Positions 44,192 through 51,501 of a stretch of DNA of 64,000 nt are shown here, in pieces. Numbering within the stretch: position 1 is the first letter of the stretch; each line of letters opens with the position of its first letter. The notes under the pieces were generated by a model. The model was not told where the DNA came from. It did no database searches and saw only the letters and a program-made list of their open reading frames with translations. Source of the stretch: Mangrovimonas sp. YM274. Lineage in GTDB: Bacteria; Bacteroidota; Bacteroidia; Flavobacteriales; Flavobacteriaceae. The position numbers and the translations under genes are program-made. The stretch spans positions 248,001-312,000 of the forward strand of contig NZ_CP133091.1 of the NCBI RefSeq assembly GCF_030908385.1, read 5' to 3'.

Positions 44192-44977
44192 TTATTTCTG
44201 TTGGTTAGTTGAACTTCTTTTAAAAATGAGATTGGCATATCCAGGAATATCTTCGGCATTGTTAATAGGGCGATCTTTATGGTCTATCCAAATACAGTCA
44301 TATCCTTTTTTAGTGAAGTAGTCAAAGATAACGTGTTTGGTGTCTTCCCTAACCTCCACTGCAAAAACACAGTTTTTCAAATCGATGGTTAGACCTGAAA
44401 TGATATCATCTTCACAGCCTTCGGCATCTATTTTTATCAGGTTGGGTTGTCCAAATTCAGTAACTAGGGCATCCAAACTTTTTATAGTGACGTTTTCTGT
44501 AAATCCCTTGAAGCTGTCTTCCACAAATTTCCTTTTAAAAGAGCCCTTCCGTCCGCCCGTTTCGGTATCCCTAAAAAATTCTTGTTGCGCATTTTCTTTG
44601 CTTATCCCGTAGTTGAAACACTTAACGTTGGTGCATTTATTTATGTTGACATTGAATTGCAAAAACGCATAGTTTTTAAAGTCGGGCTCAAAGGAATAGA
44701 CCGTTCCTGAGGGGCCAACCACCTCGCTAAAAGGCAATGCATATTGACCAATGTTGGCGCCTATATCAAAAACAACATCCCCAGGTTTTATATAGGCTTT
44801 AATTTTATTCTGAATCTGTTCTTCATATTGAATCTGCTTCTGAAATAGAAATGTAAGATGCTGCGATCTTTCGTAATAGAGTTGTTTGTTGTGGTTGTTG
44901 ATTTTCTTTGCAACAATATCACTTTTTGAAAAAGTTTTAACGGCTTTGGATACAAGATCGTAAACGGTTTTTTTCAT
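44192..44977 (-). CDS. FkbM family methyltransferase
   Basis: The 261-residue SAM-dependent methyltransferase has motif I GDVVFDIGANIGQYALPF, the acidic SAM ligand in FEPDFKNYAFLQFN, and the FkbM-type core NLIKIDAEGCEDDIISGL. FkbM enzymes methylate hydroxyl groups of sugars or polyketides. The neighbouring Nudix gene is probably housekeeping, and no glycan cluster is adjacent, so the substrate is unknown. A hairpin and a palindrome lie upstream (44998-45034). Confidence 0.85.
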   Translation of the reverse strand: MKKTVYDLVSKAVKTFSKSDIVAKKINNHNKQLYYERSQHLTFLFQKQIQYEEQIQNKIKAYIKPGDVVFDIGANIGQYALPFSEVVGPSGTVYSFEPDFKNYAFLQFNVNINKCTNVKCFNYGISKENAQQEFFRDTETGGRKGSFKRKFVEDSFKGFTENVTIKSLDALVTEFGQPNLIKIDAEGCEDDIISGLTIDLKNCVFAVEVREDTKHVIFDYFTKKGYDCIWIDHKDRPINNAEDIPGYANLIFKRSSTNQQK

Positions 44978-44997
44978 ACGGTTCCTATTTGCTAAGT

Positions 44998-45034
44998 AAC
45001 TGTAAACTACAGTTTAAAAATACCAAATATTTGG
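44998..45034. promoter_or_regulatory. Hairpin and palindrome upstream of the FkbM gene
   Basis: AACTGTA-AAC-TACAGTT (44998-45014) is a perfect 7-bp inverted repeat, and CCAAATATTTGG (45023-45034) is a perfect 12-bp palindrome. Both lie 21-57 nt upstream of the FkbM start (44977), a fitting place for an operator. Nothing identifies the regulator. Confidence 0.35.
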
Positions 45035-45119
45035 CCGTTTTTAGAACCTTATTTTTTTTCTCTAGAAATAAGGTGGGTGCGAGCTTTAAAGCAAAGGAAG
45101 TATAGTATGTATTTGTTTT

Positions 45120-45737
45120 TTAACAGCCACCCTCTGCTTTGCGTTTCTTTTTCTTTTCAACTGTAATCACTTTTTTAGGGACATCCGCTGTTGGAGGGAC
45201 TATCGTATTAGAGCTGTCCAGATGCTTTTGGGAGTCCATGATAAACCCATTGATATCGTAAGGTAGGGTTTCTATTTTGGATTCTTTCGTGATGAGTTTG
45301 TTCTGTGAGTAGCTGAGTTCTACAGGTAGGATTTTAAGATTATCGAATCCCAATTGGTATAGGATAAGAAAAGGAATGTTGGCTTCTTCTGGGGTGTATC
45401 CGTATAACGCGGTGGTAGTGTTGGATTTTTTTAGGTCCTGAAGCAGTTTTTGGGAGGCTTCACTCATAATATCCACGGAAGGCATGTTTATGGCATTTTG
45501 TAAATGACCTTTGTTGTACTCATAAGGGTTTCTAATGTCTATAAATGCCACATCTTCATTTTCAATAAGGGAATAGGGTAGGAAATAATCTGTTGAGGTG
45601 ATTTTTTCCAAAGTGCTTTTAGTGTTGAAAGCATAAGTGTTTTTGGGGCGTTTATAGGTTAAAAAACCTATCAATACGGCTAGGATAAATAGCGTGGCAG
45701 CAATGGATATTCGTTTGGTTTTCTCTAATTCTTTCAT
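45120..45737 (-). CDS. Membrane-anchored rhodanese-like protein without catalytic Cys, with Gly-Gly-Cys tail (copy A)
   Basis: The 205-residue protein has an N-terminal membrane helix (about 10-27), then a rhodanese-like domain (about 55-145): VAFIDIRNPYEYNKGHLQNAINMPSVDI is the fold's hallmark. The active-site loop, where rhodaneses carry CxxGxR, reads ALYGYTPEEANI and has no Cys. The only Cys is the final residue of the tail PKKVITVEKKKKRKAEGGC. The same 19-residue tail ends the next protein. A C-terminal GGC is known from SoxY (GGCGG), where it carries sulfur on a flexible arm. I infer a periplasmic sulfur carrier or docking protein. It is the last gene of a seven-gene operon. Confidence 0.75.
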   Translation of the reverse strand: MKELEKTKRISIAATLFILAVLIGFLTYKRPKNTYAFNTKSTLEKITSTDYFLPYSLIENEDVAFIDIRNPYEYNKGHLQNAINMPSVDIMSEASQKLLQDLKKSNTTTALYGYTPEEANIPFLILYQLGFDNLKILPVELSYSQNKLITKESKIETLPYDINGFIMDSQKHLDSSNTIVPPTADVPKKVITVEKKKKRKAEGGC

Positions 45738-45765
45738 GGTATTAGGTATAAGATCAATTATAGAC

Positions 45766-46428
45766 TTAACAGCCGCCTTCTGCTTTGCGCTTCTTTTTCT
45801 TTTCTACGGTTATTACTTTTTTAGGCGTTGAAGGAGCAGAGGGCAACTCGGTACCTAAATTTTGATCTGGGTATGCTACGCCAAAATACATACTGGCCGC
45901 TTTTCTGGTGGCATACAGTTTAAAGTCCGCTTCAGGCATGGCTTCACTTGGTTTGGTAGGATTGATAATGGTGCTGTACCAAGTATTAAGTCCTCCTTGT
46001 AAAACATGTAGGTTTTTAAAGCCTAGGCGGTCGCACAACATCCAAGCTTGGTCGGCATGAAAGGTATCGTTGGAATAGAACACCACGTCAAACTGGTCTT
46101 GGTTGAGGTAGGTAAGAGAGTCTTCGTCCAACAATTTTGACAGCGGGATATTAATGGCATTAGGCAGACTATACTTATTATAGCTTTCTTCGTCCCTCAC
46201 GTCTACCAAAATAAAAGAAGGATCTTGGCTAATGAGTTTATGGGAAATATCATCGGTAGAAATATAACGCTCCGGACTGATGGCATGGCTTAATAGTTGT
46301 TTGGAGCGAATGCCTTCCTGTTTTTCATATTTAGGCAATAATACCAATCCGGCAGCAAGAATGATCAAGGTTGCAGCCAATATTTGATAGCGATACGAGA
46401 GGAATTTTACGGTTTTCTTTTTGTCCAT
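45766..46428 (-). CDS. Membrane-anchored rhodanese-like protein without catalytic Cys, with Gly-Gly-Cys tail (copy B)
   Basis: The 220-residue protein has a membrane helix (about 16-33), then a rhodanese-like domain (FILVDVRDEESYNKYSLPNAINIPLSKLL). The active-site loop reads VVFYSNDTFHADQAWMLCDRLGF, with the usual Cys replaced by Ser. The LHVLQGGLNTW strand of true rhodaneses is kept. The tail is identical in protein to that of copy A but encoded by different codons (7 silent differences over 19 codons), so selection holds it, not recent copying. It begins 15 nt after the YeeE/YedE gene. The start is the ATG at 46428. Confidence 0.75.
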   Translation of the reverse strand: MDKKKTVKFLSYRYQILAATLIILAAGLVLLPKYEKQEGIRSKQLLSHAISPERYISTDDISHKLISQDPSFILVDVRDEESYNKYSLPNAINIPLSKLLDEDSLTYLNQDQFDVVFYSNDTFHADQAWMLCDRLGFKNLHVLQGGLNTWYSTIINPTKPSEAMPEADFKLYATRKAASMYFGVAYPDQNLGTELPSAPSTPKKVITVEKKKKRKAEGGC

Positions 46429-46443
46429 GAGGATCAAGTTTAA

Positions 46444-47034
46444 TTAGTAAAACACACTTTTTACTCTTTTTCTAACCATATCGGCAATGCCAAAGGCAAC
46501 TACGGCAATAATGGCAAACACAAAAATGACCCAGTAAGGATTCCAACCAAAGGAATCTATCAAAGTAATATTGCCAAAGTTGTAGCCGTCATAGATGGGT
46601 TCAAAAAGATTGAAGAGTTCTGAAAATATAAAGACGCCAATCATGATGCCAATTACATACACCCAAGCATCCAATTTACCAATGGCTACCGCACATAAAC
46701 TGGTGCCCGGGCAGAACCCGCCGGTTACGAAACCAGCTCCCATAATTACACCACCTATGATGGCCCCCCATAAATAAGTAGGGTGCACATAGAGTTGTGA
46801 GATATCCAGATATCCCAAGTAATCCATATAGTAAATGCCAATCACCGATACGGCTGCTGCGGTAAAGAATACTTTCAATACGGCGAAATCATAGCCGTAA
46901 AACACACCGGCCAATTTTCGCGAGGATGAAAAGCCTGAAGCTTCCAAGACAAAGCCAAAGGCAATGCCAATGAATATGGCTATGATACTATCCCATTCCA
47001 TTGGAATATAACCGCCAGGAATTAAAGGTCCCAT
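46444..47034 (-). CDS. YeeE/YedE family sulfur transporter, half-size (copy 2)
   Basis: The 196-residue protein has five to six membrane helices and the family motif AGFVTGGFCPGTSLCAVAIGKLDAW, whose Cys residues in related YeeE/TsuA channels help pass thiosulfate. The full-length transporters have about 330-360 residues; this and the next upstream gene each encode about half, and together could form one pore. It would import thiosulfate or a related sulfur anion across the inner membrane. It lies between copy 1 and the rhodanese-like genes. Confidence 0.85.
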   Translation of the reverse strand: MGPLIPGGYIPMEWDSIIAIFIGIAFGFVLEASGFSSSRKLAGVFYGYDFAVLKVFFTAAAVSVIGIYYMDYLGYLDISQLYVHPTYLWGAIIGGVIMGAGFVTGGFCPGTSLCAVAIGKLDAWVYVIGIMIGVFIFSELFNLFEPIYDGYNFGNITLIDSFGWNPYWVIFVFAIIAVVAFGIADMVRKRVKSVFY

Positions 47035-47052
47035 AATTCTATCTTTTAAATT

Positions 47053-47583
47053 TTAAATCCAGTTCTTTCTAAAAAAATACGCGAAGGCATAGGCCGATCC
47101 AAAAATGGCCAGCATAGTAAGAAACCCTCCTGTTGACAATACGGCCATGCCGCTTAAAGCGGCACCACTAGTACATCCTCTTGCAATTTGAGCGCCGAGT
47201 CCGAATAAAACACCTCCTATAAGCGCAAAAATCAAACGGCGTTTAGTCGTTATTTTAGGGGAATGCTGAACGCGCCACTTGATGCGTCCGCTGATACTCC
47301 CCGAAATAAAGGCGCCTATCAAAATCCCTAAGGCTTCAAATACCAGCCAAGTATTCATAGGGGAGTCCCCCTCCTTGATAAACTGGCTGTAATAGCTGTT
47401 ACTTTCGGCGTGTTTGGGAGCGACATTTTCAACGACTGTTACCACACTGCTTTTCATGGCGCCACTGGCTCCCAAACCTCTACCGGTAAGGTAAAAGGTA
47501 AAAATAATGATGATGCCCAATAGGAAACCTCCAAAATAGGGGTTCCAGTATAGGTGTGGGTTTGCTTTGTGTTTTGTATTCAT
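47053..47583 (-). CDS. YeeE/YedE family sulfur transporter, half-size (copy 1)
   Basis: The 176-residue protein has four to five membrane helices (about 15-31, 80-100, 115-135, 145-165) and the motif GAQIARGCTSGAALSGMAVL, the Cys-containing partner of the other half's GFCPGTSLC. The order of N-terminal-type and C-terminal-type halves as adjacent genes is common in this family. The middle loop (about 33-75) is hydrophilic. It is 10 nt from the NrfD-like gene. Confidence 0.85.
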   Translation of the reverse strand: MNTKHKANPHLYWNPYFGGFLLGIIIIFTFYLTGRGLGASGAMKSSVVTVVENVAPKHAESNSYYSQFIKEGDSPMNTWLVFEALGILIGAFISGSISGRIKWRVQHSPKITTKRRLIFALIGGVLFGLGAQIARGCTSGAALSGMAVLSTGGFLTMLAIFGSAYAFAYFFRKNWI

Positions 47584-47593
47584 AACAAATAAT

Positions 47594-48550
47594 TTAATAC
47601 AGGTATCGGGTAAGTTGTCCTGCTTCTACCATAATAAACCTAAAAATAAGCCCGCCAATGATGACTAAAATAGCCGGAACTGCTACGGGGACTTTATAAC
47701 CTAATAATTCAATGACTTCCAAAATAGCAGGAACGAGTAAGCCCAAAAGGATCACGAAGCCAAAAAACATCAGGGTAAATTCACCGCCAACCAAAAGGTC
47801 CATGGCCTCCAATTGTACTTGCGAACCTGCATAATAGCCCATAATCATATGGGTGATCAGGGCAATTTCTATGACAATTAGGGCTAAATCTATTTTACTG
47901 AACAGATGGCGTTCTTCTCTATTTCTAGACAGTAAAATAATGGCTGCGGCTCCTGTAGATAAACCAGAGGTTAAGAACAGTGGCCCCAGAATAGCATTGT
48001 TCCACAGAGGACGTGCATTAAAGGCCGATAATAAAATACCTGTATACACCCCCAAAATTATCGATAAGGGAACAAGGGCATAAGCCATATAGGTTCTGTT
48101 GGCAATAAGGAATTTTTCGAATTTCTCTAAAAACTTAAATTTTTTAAAGAGTTTGAGTTTCAATTCCATGTTAGGGAAAGCACTTCGGTAAAAGCTGAAT
48201 AACCATAAAAAGGATAGCGGTGTGGTAATGAGTAATACCCAAGCGCCCCAGGACATAGGGGATTCTATCCTAAAAGTGGTGTATAATCGCCAGGTGTATA
48301 GTGGATGGGTTAAATCGTAAACCAATGCCAAGAGACCAATGGATAGGGCGATTGGCGGTATAACAGCGGCTGCTTTCAGAGCAGGATACTGTTTTTCTTT
48401 TCCCATAAGGTAGAATAAAGCTGCAAAGAATAGAATGCCTGCAGCAAGTCCTCCCAAAAATAGATACAGGGAGATGGGCCAATGCCAAATTTGTAATGAA
48501 GGATCAATGTTTGGAATGTTTCGGCCGCTTGTAAATAGTTCTTCTTCCAT
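47594..48550 (-). CDS. NrfD/PsrC-like quinol-interacting membrane subunit
   Basis: The 318-residue protein has eight predicted membrane helices and typical NrfD segments: WHWPISLYLFLGGLAAGILFF at the start, and MSWGAWVLLITTPLSFLW in the middle. NrfD/PsrC anchors molybdo- and iron-sulfur subunits and exchanges electrons with menaquinol. Together with the next two genes it forms the three-subunit plan of polysulfide/thiosulfate reductases and other complex iron-sulfur molybdoenzymes. Confidence 0.9.
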   Translation of the reverse strand: MEEELFTSGRNIPNIDPSLQIWHWPISLYLFLGGLAAGILFFAALFYLMGKEKQYPALKAAAVIPPIALSIGLLALVYDLTHPLYTWRLYTTFRIESPMSWGAWVLLITTPLSFLWLFSFYRSAFPNMELKLKLFKKFKFLEKFEKFLIANRTYMAYALVPLSIILGVYTGILLSAFNARPLWNNAILGPLFLTSGLSTGAAAIILLSRNREERHLFSKIDLALIVIEIALITHMIMGYYAGSQVQLEAMDLLVGGEFTLMFFGFVILLGLLVPAILEVIELLGYKVPVAVPAILVIIGGLIFRFIMVEAGQLTRYLY

Positions 48551-48562
48551 GGTACTTTAGCG

Positions 48563-49096
48563 TTAAATGAGATAAAACACGTGAGGATCGGTTCCTGCCT
48601 CTGGGGATAGGGTTTTATGTTTTCTGTTTTTCAACAATTGGGATATTTCGCTATTCGGGTCGTCCAAATCGCCAAAATACATGCATTTTGTTGGGCATAC
48701 AGAGACACATGCGGGCTGTTGCCCTTTTTCCAAGCGGTGGTGGCAAAACGTACATTTGTCTACATAGCCATCGGGGTGTTGGTATCTGGCATCGTAAGGA
48801 CAGGATTCTATACAGGCGCCACAGCCGATACATTGGTCTGCAGTCACCAAAACAATGCCGCCTACCACCACATGACTAGCCCCAGTTGGACAGCATCTTA
48901 CGCATGGCGGATTGGCGCAATGGTTACAACGTTCCGAGCGCAATTCCAATTCTAGGTTAGGGTAGGAGCCGCTAACAGCTTCAGTAATCCAATCCCTGCA
49001 ATAGCCATGGGGCACATTGTTTTCTGTTTGGCAAGCGACCACACAGTCACTGCAGCCAACACATTTTAAGGTGTCTATCACCATTGCATATCTCAT
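48563..49096 (-). CDS. Four-cluster 4Fe-4S ferredoxin subunit (PsrB/PhsB-like)
   Basis: The 177-residue protein has four Cys clusters: CVGCSDCVVAC, CNHCANPPCVRCC, CIGCGACIESC and CTFCHHRLEKGQQPACVSVC, the arrangement of electron-transfer subunits of the DMSO-reductase superfamily. It passes electrons between the molybdenum subunit and the NrfD-like subunit. Its ATG overlaps the TGA of the molybdoenzyme gene (ATGA), so expression is tightly coupled. It has no signal peptide, as expected when the partner carries the Tat signal. Confidence 0.94.
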   Translation of the reverse strand: MRYAMVIDTLKCVGCSDCVVACQTENNVPHGYCRDWITEAVSGSYPNLELELRSERCNHCANPPCVRCCPTGASHVVVGGIVLVTADQCIGCGACIESCPYDARYQHPDGYVDKCTFCHHRLEKGQQPACVSVCPTKCMYFGDLDDPNSEISQLLKNRKHKTLSPEAGTDPHVFYLI

Positions 49097-51336
49097 ACCA
49101 TTGTATTTTTATGTGGGTCTTCGGTTAAAATAGAAACAAAGTTTCCTCTTAAACCGGTACCACCCATTAGTGGATCTACGACGATTTGGGAAATAAGTTC
49201 GGCGTCACTGGCACCTTTTCCAAAGGCACGGGTCAATTTTTTATTGTTATGGCCAAAGCCATGGTACATATACACAGAATCCCAACGAATACGCTCTGTA
49301 ACCCTCACTTTGATAGGGAAAGCAGATAGAATGCCATCTTGGTTTTTAAGCCAAACGGGCTGGTCTTTTTTTAGATCTAGGATTCGGGCTACCCTTGGGT
49401 TGACCCAAAGGGTGTTTTCACTTTTTAAATCGCTTAAATAAGGGTTGTTAATCGTTCTACTGAACGTGTGCATTGGAGATCTTCCGTAATTCAACCTGTA
49501 AAACCCTTGTGGTGGTTGCGGATGGTGGGTGTAGACAGGCATAGGATCGAATCCTAAATCTGCCAATTCCTGAGAATAAAATTCTATTTTTCCACTTGGA
49601 GTACCAAACACATAATCCTGTCCTTCTTCGAGGAACAATGGTCCAGAGGTTCTTTCGAAGTTCTTAACGCCTATCTTTTTCATTTCATCCAAAGAAGTCC
49701 CCAATTTGTTGAGTTGCCATTCAATGACCTCTTCAAAATCGTTGTAATTGAAATAATCGCCCAAACCAATACGGTCGCCAATTTGTTTACTGATCCACCA
49801 GGCAGGTTTGGAATTGTATTTAGGCTTTACAGCTGGAATACGAACAGCAATGGACGGATGTCTGTTGGTGGCAGAGCGAATACCGTCATAACGTTCTAAA
49901 TAGGTGCATTCCGGAAGCACCACATCGGCATAGCCTGTGATTTCCATTGGCATGGTATCTACCACGACCAAAAATTCAACCGCATTAATCGCTTCAAGGG
50001 TTTGTTCTCGCTGTGGTAGGGTGTTTATTAAATTGGTTCCTGCAATCATCCATGCTTTGATAGGATATGGATTATCTTCATTAGGAATGGTCGCCTTGAC
50101 TACTTCCGAAGTATTGCCCATTTCAGCAAATGGATATTGCTGACCTATTTCATGCCAACCCCATTTAGGCTCTGGATAGGCTGGATGCGGATATTTTGGA
50201 ATACTGATTTTCTCTTTAAAGTAGAACCCACCTCGGTTACCCCAAGAGCCCAAAAGACCATTTAAAATGGCAATGGCACGTTCGCGTTGCGAGTCGTCTC
50301 CATACCAAGTCACATGGCGTCCAGGGTGTACAATGGTAGCTGGGGCGGCCGCAGCCATAAGGCGAGCCGTTTCCCTAATGCTATCCGGTTTTATGGTGGT
50401 GATGCCGTAGGCCCATTCCGGAGTATACGGTTTTACGTGGGCTTTTAGTTCCTCGAAACCAATGGCATATTTTTCAACGTATTTTTTATTGTAAAGCTCT
50501 TCCTCAATCAACACATGCATCCAAGAAAGTAGTAAGGCAATGTCAGTCGCGGGTTTGATAGGTAACCAATGCGACGATTTACTGGCCGCCGTAGAAAATC
50601 TAGGATCTACGGTAATAATCGTGGCGCCATTATCGATGGCGTCAGACATTTCCTGAACTTGCGTATTGTGCATGTTCTCTCCAATGTGGGAGCCAATAAG
50701 CACTAAACATTTGGTGTCCCTGATATCGGTAGGTTCTGGAGAGCCTACCCATGAGCCGAAGGTGAGTCCAAAGCCCGTTTCTCTTGGGCCTCTACATTGT
50801 GCGTAGGCAGGTTCAGCAATGGTGTCGGAACCATAGGCTTTAAAGAGGTGTTCCAAATGACTTCCTGGAGACCCGTGTTTTAAAAGCGCGAACGATTCAG
50901 GGCCGTACTTCTGTTTAATTTCTGTGAATTTCTCGGCAATCAGGTCCAAGGCCTCCTCCCAACTGGCTTCCCTATAAGTTTCTTCACCGTTTATGGTGGT
51001 TCTTATTAAAGGTGTTTTAAGGCGATCTTCATCGCTGTACATGCCAATTCCTCCCGTACCTCTTGGACAGAGTCTTCCGTTACAGTGCGGGTCATCATCA
51101 TTTCCAATCACTTTTTTGATGTCGCCAGTTTCGTCTGTATAGGCCCAGGCGGCACATTTCCAAAAGCATACCTCACAATAGGTAGCAGTTCTGGAAAGTT
51201 TTTTGGCAAGGTTCTCTTTTACGGCAGCATCCAAGAGTGGATTGGGCGCTAATAAATTGACTGCTGAAGAGGAAAGTGCTAAGCCCCCTAACCCTAAAGC
51301 TGAAATTTTGATGAATTTTCTTCTGGATGTCACCAT
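49093..51336 (-). CDS. Tat-exported molybdopterin oxidoreductase (polysulfide/thiosulfate reductase-like)
   Basis: The 747-residue protein has a Tat signal (TSRRKFIKISALGLGGLALSS), so the enzyme faces the periplasm. The first iron-sulfur site is YCEVCFWKCAAWAY...NGRLCPRG (CxxCxxxC...C). The probable molybdenum ligand is the Cys in AEPAYAQCRGPRETGFG, at the place where Psr/Phs enzymes carry Cys. GSHIGENMHNTQVQEM, DPRFSTAASKSSHWLPIKPATD and the late molybdopterin-binding domain (about 630-745) complete the DMSO-reductase superfamily fold. Substrate could be polysulfide, thiosulfate, tetrathionate or another sulfur or arsenic oxyanion. The sulfur transporters in the operon favour sulfur. Confidence 0.9.
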   Translation of the reverse strand: MVTSRRKFIKISALGLGGLALSSSAVNLLAPNPLLDAAVKENLAKKLSRTATYCEVCFWKCAAWAYTDETGDIKKVIGNDDDPHCNGRLCPRGTGGIGMYSDEDRLKTPLIRTTINGEETYREASWEEALDLIAEKFTEIKQKYGPESFALLKHGSPGSHLEHLFKAYGSDTIAEPAYAQCRGPRETGFGLTFGSWVGSPEPTDIRDTKCLVLIGSHIGENMHNTQVQEMSDAIDNGATIITVDPRFSTAASKSSHWLPIKPATDIALLLSWMHVLIEEELYNKKYVEKYAIGFEELKAHVKPYTPEWAYGITTIKPDSIRETARLMAAAAPATIVHPGRHVTWYGDDSQRERAIAILNGLLGSWGNRGGFYFKEKISIPKYPHPAYPEPKWGWHEIGQQYPFAEMGNTSEVVKATIPNEDNPYPIKAWMIAGTNLINTLPQREQTLEAINAVEFLVVVDTMPMEITGYADVVLPECTYLERYDGIRSATNRHPSIAVRIPAVKPKYNSKPAWWISKQIGDRIGLGDYFNYNDFEEVIEWQLNKLGTSLDEMKKIGVKNFERTSGPLFLEEGQDYVFGTPSGKIEFYSQELADLGFDPMPVYTHHPQPPQGFYRLNYGRSPMHTFSRTINNPYLSDLKSENTLWVNPRVARILDLKKDQPVWLKNQDGILSAFPIKVRVTERIRWDSVYMYHGFGHNNKKLTRAFGKGASDAELISQIVVDPLMGGTGLRGNFVSILTEDPHKNTMV

Positions 51337-51420
51337 AGCTATTTGGATTGGTTCTTAAAGTTAAGGAATTTTTTAATCTTTTTAGACAGTTTAAAAGTAT
51401 CATTTCTACACTTGGTTTCT

Positions 51421-51436
51421 TGTAACAATTGTTACA
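51421..51436. promoter_or_regulatory. Perfect 16-bp palindrome, likely CRP/FNR-family operator
   Basis: TGTAACAATTGTTACA equals its own reverse complement. The TGTAAC...GTTACA form resembles CRP/FNR-type sites. It lies 84 nt from the molybdoenzyme start (51336) and 65 nt from the cytochrome start (51502), so one site could regulate both divergent units. TAAATTTG (51480-51487) is a -7 match for the cytochrome gene. The regulator is not in the window. Confidence 0.55.
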
Positions 51437-51501
51437 GTTGAAGCCCTTTTTTGATAGTGTTTTGGGGGAAGATTTATTGTAAATTTGAACAAGCGCTCAC
51501 T

